The notes: generated by a model not told the origin, from the sequence alone. A stretch of DNA of 41,791 nucleotides from an uncultured Oscillospiraceae bacterium (GCA_910585265.1 CAJUCA010000030.1:1-41791), one strand, 5' to 3'; positions 1 to 8,044 are shown, counted from the first letter of the stretch. Numbers and translations are program-made.

Positions 1-2
1 GG

Positions 3-305
3 AACCGGGGAAATGAGGTCTGCGCCAGTGCCGCGCCGCTGTTTCATATGCCGGTGGAGGAGCTGCGCCAGACTGCCTGCCGCTATCAGGTTATACCGCC
101 TGACGGCGGCACCGGGTGGGCGGTGGTCAGGGAGCATTGTGTGTTCTGCGGCTGTACGCTGGAGACGGTGTCTTTTCGGACGGAGCGGGACGCCCTGCTG
201 TATGCCGCGCTGCTGCAAGCGGCGGGACACCGGCCCCAGAACAGCCTGTCGTGCTCACGGTGCTGCAGCGAGTATCTGGAATCAACCGAATTGCCGGTAG
301 AATAG
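3..305 (+). CDS. C-terminal part of a Zn-ribbon-like small protein (5' cut by window edge)
   Basis: An open frame runs in from the window edge and stops 11 bp before the MoxR gene, so only the end of the protein is seen. It carries two cysteine clusters, CVFCGC near the middle and CSRCC near the end, as in small zinc-ribbon proteins. An internal ATG at 48 is possible, but the frame stays open upstream of it. I do not recognise a family. Its tight spacing to the ATPase gene suggests the same operon. Confidence 0.5.
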   Translation, partial: NRGNEVCASAAPLFHMPVEELRQTACRYQVIPPDGGTGWAVVREHCVFCGCTLETVSFRTERDALLYAALLQAAGHRPQNSLSCSRCCSEYLESTELPVE

Positions 306-316
306 GAGAGAAAATT

Positions 317-1711
317 ATGCCGAATCAAACAAATCAGACCCTGCGGGATCGTATGCTGGCCGTCATGGGCGACGTGAACGGCCAGGTGGCGGAGCGAGAG
401 GAGCTGGTGGAGGCCATTGCCATCGCCCTGCTCACCCGGAAGAACCTGTTCATTTTGGGCGCGCCCGGGCAGGCCAAGAGCTACGCCGTCAACCAGTTCC
501 GCGCCCGGATCACCGGGGCCCGGCAGTATGAGCGTCTGCTGTCCAAGCAGACCGATGAGGAACAGCTTTTCGGGCGCATCGACCTGTCCAGCCTGCTCCC
601 CGGCAGCGTGCCGGAGTCCGTTGTGAGCGGCGATGAGCTCTACCAGCATCTGCGTTCAAAGCTGGAGTGTTTTGTAGAAAGCTTTTCCAGCCAGAAGGAT
701 TCGCCGTCAACCTATGAACTGCTGAGGACGCACACGGCGGCCCTGGCGGATTATCGGGCGGCCCTGGCAGCACTTCACACCGGCGAGCCCTCTGTGCTTA
801 CTGCCGGAAAGATCCCCGAGGCGGACATCGTTTTCGTCGACGAAATTTTCAAGTGCAACGATGGGGTGCTCAACTCCCTGCTCACCGCCCTCAACGAGCG
901 CAGGTACACCAACGAGGGCCGTACTTACCCCATCCCCACCATCTCCTTCTTCGCGGCCTCCAACGAGATCCCCAACTTCAACGATCCCCAGGAAAAAATC
1001 CTGGAGGCCCTCTATGACCGGCTGGAGCTGAAGGTGGTGACGGACAACATCGCCGACCGGGACAAGCGGCTGGCGGTGCTGACGGACAAGCAGACAGGGC
1101 GCGCGGAGCAGATTGCCGCATCCATCACGCTGGATGAGCTGGAACAGATGCAGGCGGAGGTGGCGGCGATCCCGGTGCCCGACGCTGTGAACGAGCTGGC
1201 TGACGATATCCTGTGCCAGCTTCGGAAGGACGGCGTCCCGGTGTCGGACCGCAAGTATCTCAATTACTACCCCATCGCCCAGGCCAAGGCGTGGCTGTCC
1301 GGCCACAACCAGGTGGAGTTCCAGGACCTGCTGGCCCTGAAAAACTACCTCTGGCAGAAGCCGGGGGACCGGCCCGGGGTGGAAACGGTACTGGAGCGTA
1401 TGTGCGTCAACCCCATGCAGGACAAGGTGAACAGCATCCGGGCCATGGCGGTGGACGTACAGGCGGAGTTCAACGCCGCCATCTCTGATACCAGCAAGCC
1501 CAATGCAGGCAGAAAGGCCCTCATCAAGCTGCGTGGCGAACTGCTGCGGCTGTACGATGAACAGCAGAAGCTGGCGGCGTCTGCCCAATCCGACGGCGAG
1601 AAGACGCTGACGGACGGCCTGCTGGCGGATATGGAGGAGATCAACCGGAAGGCCCACGAGGCGGCAGGCTTCACCTTCATGCCGCTGGAGCAGCTGGCGG
1701 CACTGCAATAA
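317..1711 (+). CDS. MoxR/RavA-type AAA+ ATPase
   Basis: The 464-residue protein has Walker A GAPGQAKS at residues 48-55, Walker B IVFVDE at about 171-176, a sensor-1 strand ending in ASNE near 214-217, and a YDR segment near 233-235 in the usual place of the arginine finger. This order is that of MoxR-family AAA+ ATPases, which remodel partner proteins and are usually encoded beside a VWA-domain protein. Such a partner lies at 2984-4567. The stretch between Walker A and B is longer than in minimal MoxR proteins and looks helical. The ATG at 317 is preceded by AGGAGAG; upstream in-frame codons lack a ribosome site. The substrate is unknown. Confidence 0.85.
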   Translation: MPNQTNQTLRDRMLAVMGDVNGQVAEREELVEAIAIALLTRKNLFILGAPGQAKSYAVNQFRARITGARQYERLLSKQTDEEQLFGRIDLSSLLPGSVPESVVSGDELYQHLRSKLECFVESFSSQKDSPSTYELLRTHTAALADYRAALAALHTGEPSVLTAGKIPEADIVFVDEIFKCNDGVLNSLLTALNERRYTNEGRTYPIPTISFFAASNEIPNFNDPQEKILEALYDRLELKVVTDNIADRDKRLAVLTDKQTGRAEQIAASITLDELEQMQAEVAAIPVPDAVNELADDILCQLRKDGVPVSDRKYLNYYPIAQAKAWLSGHNQVEFQDLLALKNYLWQKPGDRPGVETVLERMCVNPMQDKVNSIRAMAVDVQAEFNAAISDTSKPNAGRKALIKLRGELLRLYDEQQKLAASAQSDGEKTLTDGLLADMEEINRKAHEAAGFTFMPLEQLAALQ

Positions 1712-1729
1712 ATATAGGAGGATACAATC

Positions 1730-2188
1730 ATGTTGAACCACATCATAGTTATGGGCCGCCTGACCCGGGACCCGGAGCTGCGGCACACCCAGTCCGGCAC
1801 AGCCGTGGCCAGCTTCACCGTGGCGGTGGACCGGGATTTCAAGGACAAGGCGACCGGCGAGCGCAAGACCGACTTCATCGACTGCGTGGCCTGGCGTTCC
1901 ACCGGCGAGTTTGTGGCCAAGTATTTCGGCAAGGGCCGCATGGCCGTGGTAGAGGGGCGTTTGCAGCTCCGGGACTGGACGGAAAAGGAGGGGAACAAAC
2001 GCCGCAGCGCAGAGATCCTGGTGTCCAGCGTCTACTTTGGCGACAGCAAGCCCAAGGACGGCAGCGGCTCCGGGAGCGAAACCAAGGCCGGAAAGGACGA
2101 TGATTTTCAGCTGCCTGGTGATTTCGGCGGCGGCTCTGACAGCGGTTTTGCGGAGCTGATGGATGATGACGGCGACCTGCCGTTCTAA
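1730..2188 (+). CDS. ssb: single-stranded DNA-binding protein
   Basis: The 152-residue protein begins with the typical SSB strand MLNHIIVMGRLTRDPELR, has an OB-fold core to about residue 105, then a Gly/Ser/Asp-rich linker and the acidic tip DDDGDLPF, the peptide by which bacterial SSBs bind repair and replication partners. It protects ssDNA during replication, recombination or transfer. AGGAGG stands 7 bp before the ATG. It sits 18 bp after the ATPase gene and before a hairpin. A second, element-borne SSB is common on plasmids and integrative elements, which fits the rest of the backbone. Confidence 0.95.
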   Translation: MLNHIIVMGRLTRDPELRHTQSGTAVASFTVAVDRDFKDKATGERKTDFIDCVAWRSTGEFVAKYFGKGRMAVVEGRLQLRDWTEKEGNKRRSAEILVSSVYFGDSKPKDGSGSGSETKAGKDDDFQLPGDFGGGSDSGFAELMDDDGDLPF

Positions 2189-2195
2189 GCAAGCG

Positions 2196-2223
2196 GCGGC
2201 GGGAGGGGCAGCCCTCCCGCCGC
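2196..2223 (+). terminator. strong GC hairpin after ssb
   Basis: A perfect 12-bp stem GCGGCGGGAGGG / CCCTCCCGCCGC with a 4-nt loop begins 8 bp after the ssb stop. The nearest T run (TTTTT, about 2237) is 13 nt further on inside a second small hairpin (CCTGA/TCAGG), so it is not a textbook intrinsic terminator, but it likely ends or attenuates the moxR-ssb transcript. Confidence 0.5.
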
Positions 2224-2313
2224 AATGGGGGCCTGATTTTTCAGGTTGCTATTTCCTCCGCAAGCTGGTAAACTATTGGTATCTTGAATCAAAGCGAAGG
2301 GCGGGAGATTGCC

Positions 2314-2583
2314 ATGATGTATCCTTATATCACGTTGGCTGACGATACCGAGATCACCCATTCCCACATCATGGAGCAGGAGGGCATACAGTCTGTCGAG
2401 GTGCACTTTGAGCGGCCCACAGAGGAGGGCTTTGTCTCAGCCCGATGCGTCCTCCCACGCTATGAATGGAAATTCAACGAGGGCTTCCGGCCTGATGAGC
2501 TGTCGCTGTTTGATGAATTTCTGCGCCACAACGCCCACTTGCTTTACCGCTACGCGGCGCAGGGAGGGATACACTGTGCCTGA
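2314..2583 (+). CDS. conserved hypothetical protein of clostridial mobile elements
   Basis: An 89-residue acidic protein starting MMYPYITLADDTEITHS. From memory, close relatives occur in conjugative and integrative elements of gut Clostridia, without a known function. The ATG at 2314 has GGGAG 6 bp upstream and is preferred to the in-frame TTG at 2284, which has none. There is no signal peptide, membrane segment or cysteine motif. It ends just before a remnant of a DUF4160 gene, so the pair may once have been an operon. Confidence 0.7.
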   Translation: MMYPYITLADDTEITHSHIMEQEGIQSVEVHFERPTEEGFVSARCVLPRYEWKFNEGFRPDELSLFDEFLRHNAHLLYRYAAQGGIHCA

Positions 2584-2730
2584 CTCGGCGGCTGTCTGGT
2601 GTTCTTTTGGAGCAGAATCCCACAGAACGATCTCAAGGAGCTGCTGGACGTTATCTCAGCCCAGTTTTTCTTGATTTGCCGGAAATGGAAGGAACATTTC
2701 TGCGTGGACGAAATCACATTCTTTTGCTGA
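2584..2730 (+). pseudogene. internally deleted DUF4160-like gene remnant
   Basis: Directly after the stop of the preceding gene the same frame stays open for 48 codons: a short LVFFWS piece followed at once by RIPQNDLKELLDVISAQ, FFLICRKWKEHF and an ending ITFFC. In DUF4160 proteins the FFWS-like strand lies near the N-terminus and the IPQ..L..LL helix with W..HF...FFC forms the C-terminus, separated by about 50 residues. That middle part is missing here and no good start codon precedes the piece, apart from a GTG at 2575 in another frame. The assignment rests on remembered family features. Confidence 0.45.
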
Positions 2731-2757
2731 ACGCAAGAGAGATAGAATTTTAGAGGT

Positions 2758-2797
2758 GAAGCGGAAACAGAGTGGTTCCGCTTCGCCTCAATTTTTT
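2758..2797 (+). terminator. intrinsic terminator upstream of the VWA operon
   Basis: The 9-bp stem GAAGCGGAA / TTCCGCTTC (2758-2766 / 2776-2784) is followed after 7 nt by TTTTTT at 2792-2797. The T run merges into the GGAGG ribosome site of the next gene, so it either ends upstream transcription or attenuates the 2811-4567 operon. Confidence 0.65.
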
Positions 2798-2810
2798 GGA
2801 GGAAAACAAA

Positions 2811-2984
2811 ATGAAGAAATACTTTGACTACTTAGACGCGTTGCGGGATTCCGGTGTCACCAATATGTACGGCGCGGTGCCCTATCTCCAGCAGGAGTTC
2901 CCGGAATTGAGCTACGATCACGCCCAGGCTGTCTACATCCTGCGGGAGTGGATGGCGCACTACCAGAGGGGCGGTGATCTGTGA
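2811..2984 (+). CDS. small conserved protein preceding the VWA gene
   Basis: A 57-residue protein starting MKKYFDYLDALRDSGVTNMYG, with a tail rich in aromatic and charged residues. GGAGG lies 8 bp before the ATG. Its stop codon overlaps the ATG of the VWA gene (TGATG), so the two are likely translationally coupled. I know the type of sequence from clostridial element backbones but no function; a role linked to the MoxR/VWA pair is only suggested by position. Confidence 0.7.
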   Translation: MKKYFDYLDALRDSGVTNMYGAVPYLQQEFPELSYDHAQAVYILREWMAHYQRGGDL

Positions 2985-4567
2985 TGCGCGGCCCTTACCG
3001 CACCATTGAGGACGTTCTGCGCTCCCCCTGGGCCGCCACGGAGCGGCCCAGGGAGGGACAGGCCACAGACCGGGTGCTGCACTCCACCCGGCTGGAGGAC
3101 AGCATTTACGCCGACCTGAAGGATGGCGACACCGGTTTGGAGCAAGCCGAGCAGGAGGCGGCAAAAAAGCTGCCCTCCTTCCCGGCCTTGTCCCAGGATG
3201 TGTTCCAGTCCTTCTACTCCCTCATGCCCCGGAAAAATGGGGAGGATATGCTGACCGTGGCGGCCCGGAAATTCAACGCGCCCACTTTGGAGCATATCAC
3301 CCAGAGCGGGGACTATTCTACGCTGAAAACGGTGTGCGAGGGCCGGGAGCTGCCCGCCTACGAGGCGGCGTCCGAGTTTGTGGCCCGCACCGCCGGGGAG
3401 CTGGACAGCCTGCTTTCGGACATCGGCGGCGAGAAGAACGCGCTGAACACCCTGGAGAAGCTGGAGCAGAGGGAGCGGCAGGCACGGCAGGAGCTGGCGG
3501 AGCTGCTGGAGCGGATGCAGGCCACGAAGGAGCGCGGCCAGGGCTTGGAGCAGTCCGTGGTGGAGGCTGCCAACAAAGCGGAGAGCAAACGCCGCCAGGT
3601 GGAGGCTGTGGGTAAGCTGGTGGACGCCAACGCCGCTAAAAGCAGGGACGATGTGGCCGGGCTGGTGTCCCTGGCCGTGAGTGCCGCCGCAGAAAAGGCG
3701 GAGGAGGTGCGGAACATCATCGGGGCCTGGAGTGATGAGCCCGGCAATCTGGAAAGGAACGAGGCCAACGCCGGGCTGCTGGCCCTGGTGCGCAAAAGCC
3801 AGGTTCTGCGGGATATCTCCAGGTACCTGGGCAGATTCCGGGAAATCTTCGCCCAGGGCAAGCGCAACGGCTACTCCTACGGCCGGGGCGAGAAATACGC
3901 CCTGGAGCTGGGCCGCGACCTGTCCCGCGCCCTCACCTCCGAGCTGGCCATGCTGGCCTCGCCCCAGATCATGCCGCTGTTCCTGCGCAGGTACCAGCGG
4001 GGGCAGATCAAGCAGTACCAGCGGCGGGAACCCACATTCAAAGGCATGGGGGACATCATCTGCTGCCTGGATGAATCCGACTCCACCCATGGAGACCCCG
4101 CCGCCTGGGGAAAGGCCGTGGCCCTGACCCTGCTGGAGATTGCGGCGGACAGCGGGCGGTGCTTCGCCCTGATCCACTTCTCCGGGCCGGGGAGCTTCAA
4201 AACGGAGGTGTTCCGACCCGGGGGCTATGCCATGGCGGAAAAGGTAGAGGCTGCGGAAACCTTTTTAGGCGGCGGCACCGACTTCCAGACGCCCGTGAAT
4301 GACGCCCTGCGTCTGATGGATGAGGAAGACCTTGAAAACGCCGACATCGTGTTTATCACGGACGGCGAGTGTGCTTTGCCGGACGCTTATGTGGAGCGGC
4401 TTCGGACTGAGCAGGCCAACCGGCGGTTCACCGTTACCGGGGTGCTGCTGGACAAGGGTACGCCGGGGATGGCGTTCAGCCTGGAATCCTTTTGTCAGAA
4501 TATCTACCGCACCAGCGAACTGCTGGGGGATGAAATTGTGCGGGAGATTGTGGCGGGACGGTGTTGA
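2984..4567 (+). CDS. VWA-domain protein (ViaA-like partner of the MoxR ATPase)
   Basis: A 527-residue protein. The first 340 residues are mostly helical, with a likely coiled coil at about 150-215 (Glu/Lys/Gln/Arg-rich heptads). The C-terminal third is a von Willebrand A domain with an intact metal site: DESDS (DxSxS) at 363-367, Thr in GGGTD at 432 and Asp in ITDGE at 460. MoxR-VWA pairs act together in protein remodelling or metal-centre assembly; RavA-ViaA of E. coli is the best-known case. A GTG at 2981 is an alternative start, but the ATG at 2984 overlaps the preceding stop. There is no signal peptide, so it is likely cytoplasmic. Confidence 0.8.
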   Translation: MRGPYRTIEDVLRSPWAATERPREGQATDRVLHSTRLEDSIYADLKDGDTGLEQAEQEAAKKLPSFPALSQDVFQSFYSLMPRKNGEDMLTVAARKFNAPTLEHITQSGDYSTLKTVCEGRELPAYEAASEFVARTAGELDSLLSDIGGEKNALNTLEKLEQRERQARQELAELLERMQATKERGQGLEQSVVEAANKAESKRRQVEAVGKLVDANAAKSRDDVAGLVSLAVSAAAEKAEEVRNIIGAWSDEPGNLERNEANAGLLALVRKSQVLRDISRYLGRFREIFAQGKRNGYSYGRGEKYALELGRDLSRALTSELAMLASPQIMPLFLRRYQRGQIKQYQRREPTFKGMGDIICCLDESDSTHGDPAAWGKAVALTLLEIAADSGRCFALIHFSGPGSFKTEVFRPGGYAMAEKVEAAETFLGGGTDFQTPVNDALRLMDEEDLENADIVFITDGECALPDAYVERLRTEQANRRFTVTGVLLDKGTPGMAFSLESFCQNIYRTSELLGDEIVREIVAGRC

Positions 4568-4610
4568 GCGAAGATGCGCAACGGAATTGGCAGAATGCCG
4601 GTAAACATGG

Positions 4611-4639
4611 TTGCGGATAGGGGTAAAACAGGCTATAAT
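4611..4639 (+). promoter_or_regulatory. sigma70-type promoter
   Basis: TTGCGG (4611-4616), a 17-bp spacer and a perfect TATAAT (4634-4639) lie 44 bp after the VWA stop and 30 bp before the ATG of the DUF3990 remnant. It would drive that remnant and the gene at 4778-5224. Confidence 0.7.
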
Positions 4640-4668
4640 AGGAATTGCGGGAAGGATGGTGAAACCTC

Positions 4669-4794
4669 ATGCGCACCTTGTTTCATGGAAGCCGGATCGA
4701 GGTAAGATACCCGGAGATCAGTTTTCACATCGCCAAGGCATTGGCCGCCCTGCGGTTCGAGAGGAGTTATGCTACCGATGGGAAAGCGAAATGA
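4669..4794 (+). pseudogene. internally deleted DUF3990-like gene remnant
   Basis: A 41-codon frame begins MRTLFHGSRIEVRYPEI, like the extreme N-terminus of DUF3990 proteins (LYHGS..VV..PEI), and continues at once with SFHIAKALAALRF, like their C-terminal SFHT..AL..LKF segment. A normal DUF3990 protein is about 150-170 residues, so the central part seems to have been removed in frame. It may still be transcribed from the promoter at 4611-4639 and overlaps the next gene. An alternative is a genuine short protein; the family match is from memory. Confidence 0.4.
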
Positions 4795-5224
4795 CAGTGC
4801 GCTGTTTTTCACCTGCTCCCTGATAGAGCAGCTTGGCCGGACACTCCGCAAAAGGCGGGGAGACGTTGCGGCGGAGCTGGGCGAAAACGGCGTGCGGATC
4901 ATCTATGAGCACGCCGATGTGCTCCACTGTGAGCCCATCGAAAAGGTGGCGGACGACGCCATTGGGGAGTTCGGCCTGACCGCCGGAGAGTATGACAACG
5001 TAGGCGAAGCCCGCTATGCCGTGCCCGATGTGTGGACGATGGGCAAGGTATATGCCCGGTTGATCGAGGATGTGTCCGGGGAGGACGATGTGGTGGAGAC
5101 GCTGCTGGCGGTCTATACCTCGTGGATCGATGAACGGCTCTCCGATTACAATGCCGCGTTTTATTACCAGCCCCGGGATTATCTGGCGGAGTGCTGCCGC
5201 CAGGGGACTGTGCTGGACGGCTGA
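4778..5224 (+). CDS. conserved hypothetical protein next to DUF3990
   Basis: A 148-residue acidic protein starting MGKRNDSALFFTCSLIEQLGR, with the recognisable segments HADVLHCEPIEKVAD and VPDVWTMGKVY. From memory it accompanies DUF3791/DUF3990 genes in gut Clostridia and has no known function. The ATG at 4778 is 11 bp from GAGGAG; the ATG at 4769 is only 2 bp from it and so less likely. No membrane or signal segment is seen. It ends before a strong bidirectional terminator. Confidence 0.75.
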   Translation: MGKRNDSALFFTCSLIEQLGRTLRKRRGDVAAELGENGVRIIYEHADVLHCEPIEKVADDAIGEFGLTAGEYDNVGEARYAVPDVWTMGKVYARLIEDVSGEDDVVETLLAVYTSWIDERLSDYNAAFYYQPRDYLAECCRQGTVLDG

Positions 5225-5244
5225 TTCAAAAGACGTGTTAAAAC

Positions 5245-5282
5245 GGAAGCCCCACAATGCAGTTTTGCATTGTGGGGCTTCC
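5245..5282. terminator. bidirectional terminator between convergent genes
   Basis: A perfect 17-bp stem (5245-5261 / 5266-5282) with a 4-nt loop GTTT separates the plus-strand gene ending at 5224 from the minus-strand gene ending at 5309. The minus-strand side is followed by a T-rich stretch, and the plus side by TGCTGTTT. Confidence 0.85.
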
Positions 5283-5308
5283 TGCTGTTTCCGGCAATCC
5301 CGGGCTTG

Positions 5309-5638
5309 TTAAAATGACACACTCCCGTTGAACTTTTCGTTCACCACGTAATAGGCCACGCGCTCCTCCGGCTTGACATACAGCTTCAGATCGGTGATGG
5401 GCGCGCGCTTTTTCTCCTGCCGGAAGTCGGCCTTGGCCGCCTCCACCAGCGCGTCCATCTCGACCTCTGTGCCCTGGAACTGCATGATGACTGTGGGCTT
5501 GAGGCTGTCCGCCTTGGCCTTGCTCTCGGCGCGGGCTTTGGCGGCGGATGCCTTTTCCTCCGCCGTCATGGGCTTTCTGCCGCCCTTCTTTTTGGCCTCG
5601 GGCTCAGCAGTTGCGGCGTCTGTCTTTTTCTTCTCCAT
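5309..5638 (-). CDS. DUF6465 family protein
   Basis: A 109-residue protein. Residues 1-45 are a Lys/Ala/Glu-rich basic tail with an AT-hook-like KKGGRKPMT element. The rest is a compact domain with TVIMQFQGTEVEMDALVEAAKADF and DLKLYVKPEERVAYYVVN, as I remember for DUF6465. The basic tail suggests nucleic-acid contact, but no function is known. The ATG at 5638 has AAGGGTGA 6 bp upstream on its strand; the GTG three codons earlier lies within that site. The promoter at 5685-5713 drives it. Confidence 0.8.
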   Translation of the reverse strand: MEKKKTDAATAEPEAKKKGGRKPMTAEEKASAAKARAESKAKADSLKPTVIMQFQGTEVEMDALVEAAKADFRQEKKRAPITDLKLYVKPEERVAYYVVNEKFNGSVSF

Positions 5639-5684
5639 GATGATCACCCTTATAGATTGATTTGCTGGTTCAAATTACCAGCCC

Positions 5685-5713
5685 ATTATATACGGTGATA
5701 ACCAAAAATGCAA
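5685..5713 (-). promoter_or_regulatory. sigma70-type promoter of the DUF6465 gene
   Basis: On the minus strand TTGCAT (5713-5708), a 17-bp spacer and a perfect TATAAT (5690-5685). The leader holds a small hairpin GCTGGT/ACCAGC at 5664-5682 before the ribosome site. Confidence 0.75.
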
Positions 5714-5727
5714 GATATTATGCCTGT

Positions 5728-6876
5728 TTACTCGCTTTCCTCCTGCACCCAATCCACCGGCATCCCGTTGACCTCCACCCCCTCCCCGGCGGGGATGAGC
5801 AGATACTTCTTCCCGTCGATGATCCGCGTCTCTACCAGATAGCTCTGCTCCGGCGGCACGGCGATGGTCACATCGGCGGCTTTGACCTCAAACCGCTTGC
5901 TGTCGATGAGGTTGGCGGGGCTGAGTGCCGCCCCCTCGCCGAACAGCTCCCCGCACCTCTTGCAGAACGCCTCTGTCTGGGCTTCCGACCCGCCGCAGTC
6001 CCGGAGGATGGCCGCCACCTCTTTGGCGGTAATCGCCAAAGGTTCGGGGTCCTTCTCCTCCCGGTGCTGCTCGATGCGCTGGGAAAGCCGCTCATGGACG
6101 GCCTGCACCACCTCCAGGCCGCAGGCCCCCTCCAGCCCCTCCCGCAGGGCGGTCTGGAACGCCTCCCGCTGCTCCCCAGCGGACATAGGCGGCTCGGTAT
6201 GAAAGATGGCGTCCAAAAACTCCTGGTGCAGCTCGTCCGGCTTGCGGGCGTAGGCCAGGGCGTTGTAGATATTGGCAGCCCTATCGTCGAAGGCCGGGAA
6301 CAGGAAGCCCAGCTCCGGCGGCGCGACGATCTGGCTGGGGGCGCAGTTGTGGAACTCGTTCTCCCCTGGGCAGTAGCCCAGCTCCAGCTTGCCGTCCTTC
6401 ACGGGGCACACGCTGCACACCATGTAGGAGAACACCGTGTCGCCCTCATCCGCGCGATCCTCACCGTCCCGGCCCCGGTGGGGCACGTCGTAGGCGTCGT
6501 GGGCCAGCAGGATGAGGTAATTGCTCTCCCCCATATCCAGGCTGTCGATGACCGTCTGATAGAACTCCTGCCGCACCTCGCCGTCCTTCAGCCTGGAGTC
6601 CCGCAGGGCCATGAGGCGGCGGTGCTCAACACTGTCCGCCACCTGCTGGGTGGAGAACACGATGTCGATGAGGTTCCGGCCCAAGGCCCCGGACAGGGCC
6701 TTCTTCAGCAGGTTTAAGTATTTCTCCGCCTCCTCCTCGGGCCTCCGGTCCAAGGGCTCATCCAGGTAGGAGACGATCTCCTTTTGGGCGTTCACATAGC
6801 AGCCGTAAATGCGGCCGATGGCGTTTTTGCCCAGCCGGAAGCGGCGTTTCAGCTCGCTGATCTCTTTCTGATTCAT
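5728..6876 (-). CDS. DUF4317 family protein
   Basis: The 382-residue protein starts MNQKEISELKRRFRLGKNAIGR and contains GCYVNAQKEI and a central YMVCSVCPVK segment, which I recognise as DUF4317. The family is widespread in gut Clostridia and has no known function. The start is supported by GAGGT 6 bp upstream. There are no membrane segments. Six or so cysteines are scattered, without a clear metal motif. It is transcribed toward the DUF6465 gene but has its own promoter (6951-6980), and diverges from the recombinase gene. Confidence 0.85.
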   Translation of the reverse strand: MNQKEISELKRRFRLGKNAIGRIYGCYVNAQKEIVSYLDEPLDRRPEEEAEKYLNLLKKALSGALGRNLIDIVFSTQQVADSVEHRRLMALRDSRLKDGEVRQEFYQTVIDSLDMGESNYLILLAHDAYDVPHRGRDGEDRADEGDTVFSYMVCSVCPVKDGKLELGYCPGENEFHNCAPSQIVAPPELGFLFPAFDDRAANIYNALAYARKPDELHQEFLDAIFHTEPPMSAGEQREAFQTALREGLEGACGLEVVQAVHERLSQRIEQHREEKDPEPLAITAKEVAAILRDCGGSEAQTEAFCKRCGELFGEGAALSPANLIDSKRFEVKAADVTIAVPPEQSYLVETRIIDGKKYLLIPAGEGVEVNGMPVDWVQEESE

Positions 6877-7185
6877 GGTGACCTCGCAGTTTCAAATGTA
6901 TTTTGCGCGGCGGTGGAAATTCTGGACCGCGCAATCAAGGCAGATGTTTTATTATATAGGGAGAGGGGCAAAACTTACAACCCTTGCCCCGGCGGCCTTT
7001 GGGCTTCATATATACGCTTGAGGAAAGAATCAATGTGCCCCATGGCAAGAAGGGGTCACTTGGCAATTACATAAATTGATGCTGAGGACAGGTACTGATA
7101 GATATACCATTCTCTGCTCTTTTCTGATAGGATTTTTGGTATTTGGGAAGACTATATCAAAAATCTGTAGGGAAAGGGATGCACA
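6877..7185. other. divergent intergenic region between DUF4317 and recombinase genes
   Basis: This 309-bp gap holds the minus-strand DUF4317 promoter at 6951-6980. On the plus side the recombinase has a fair ribosome site (AAAGGGA). TATATC at 7153-7158 could be its -10 box but lacks a convincing -35, so its promoter is not assigned. No gene is seen. Confidence 0.5.
6951..6980 (-). promoter_or_regulatory. sigma70-type promoter of the DUF4317 gene
   Basis: On the minus strand TTGTAA (6980-6975), an 18-bp spacer and a perfect TATAAT (6956-6951), giving a leader of about 70 nt before the DUF4317 start. Confidence 0.65.
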
Positions 7186-8031
7186 ATGAAGCAACTGATA
7201 TCTGTCAAGAAAAAGCAAATGGACGACTATTTCAACTACCTGCGCCATGAGGAGCACAGCGAACTCACCATACAGAAATACAGCCGGGATATTGCCCGTT
7301 TTCTGGCCTGCTCCAACGGGCACCTGGATAAATCCGCCATCATGGAGTGGAGGGCTGCGCTTGTGGCTGATGGATATGCCCCACAAACCATAAACTCAAT
7401 GCTTGCGGCAGTAAATGGACTGTTGGATTATCTGGGTCATTCGGATCAAAAGGTAAAACCAATAAAATGCCAGCGGGCTATGTTTCGCTCAAGGGAGCGG
7501 GAGCTCACCAAAGCGGAATACCTGCGCCTGCTGGACACCGCGAAGCGGCAGGGAAAGCGGCGGCTGTTCTTGGTTTTGCAAACCATCTGTGCCACCGGAA
7601 TCCGGGTGTCCGAACTGAAGTATATCACCGTCCAAGCAATACAAGACGGGCAGGCGGTAGTGAGCTGTAAAGGGAAGTGCCGGGTGATCCTGATCCCGAG
7701 AAAGCTATGCCGGGAGCTGTTGGGATGGGTTAGAGGCAAAGGAATTGCCGCCGGTCCGGTGTTCCAGACCAGCGGCGGAAATACCTTGGATCGCTCCAAC
7801 ATCTGGCGCGAGATGAAGGGGTTATGTGGCGCGGCGGGGGTAGACCCCCGGAAGGTGTTTCCGCACAACCTGCGCCACCTCTTTGCCATGGTGTTCTACA
7901 CGGCGGAAAAGGATATTGCCAAGCTGGCCGATATCCTGGGCCATTCCAGCATCAGCACCACCCGGATCTATATCATGGAGACGGGCGCGGAGCATGAACG
8001 GCAGCTGTCCAGACTGGGGCTTGTGCTTTAG
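7186..8031 (+). CDS. tyrosine recombinase, probable DNA invertase of the adjacent switch
   Basis: The 281-residue protein has an N-terminal SAM-like core-binding domain (about 10-85) and a catalytic domain with all active-site residues: Arg140 in TGIRVSEL, Lys164, His227-x-x-Arg230 in HNLRH, His253 in LGHSS and the nucleophile Tyr262 in RIYI. Length and layout are XerC/D-like. Its stop lies 13 bp before one arm of an inverted repeat pair bracketing a promoter, the arrangement of phase-variation recombinases that flip promoters of surface-glycan operons. It lies outside the flipping segment. It could instead be an integrase of the element, but no att core is evident. It is clearly more AT-rich than the backbone. 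Confidence 0.9.
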   Translation: MKQLISVKKKQMDDYFNYLRHEEHSELTIQKYSRDIARFLACSNGHLDKSAIMEWRAALVADGYAPQTINSMLAAVNGLLDYLGHSDQKVKPIKCQRAMFRSRERELTKAEYLRLLDTAKRQGKRRLFLVLQTICATGIRVSELKYITVQAIQDGQAVVSCKGKCRVILIPRKLCRELLGWVRGKGIAAGPVFQTSGGNTLDRSNIWREMKGLCGAAGVDPRKVFPHNLRHLFAMVFYTAEKDIAKLADILGHSSISTTRIYIMETGAEHERQLSRLGLVL

Positions 8032-8044
8032 AAGCAGACACTAA

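Noticed and set aside
4611..4823. A 70-codon frame overlapping the promoter and DUF3990 remnant
   Set aside because: It overlaps a clear promoter, lacks a ribosome site and shows no family features.
5245..5282. 17-bp perfect inverted repeat as another recombination site
   Set aside because: It has a 4-nt loop, lies between the ends of convergent genes and has T-rich flanks, so a shared terminator explains it.
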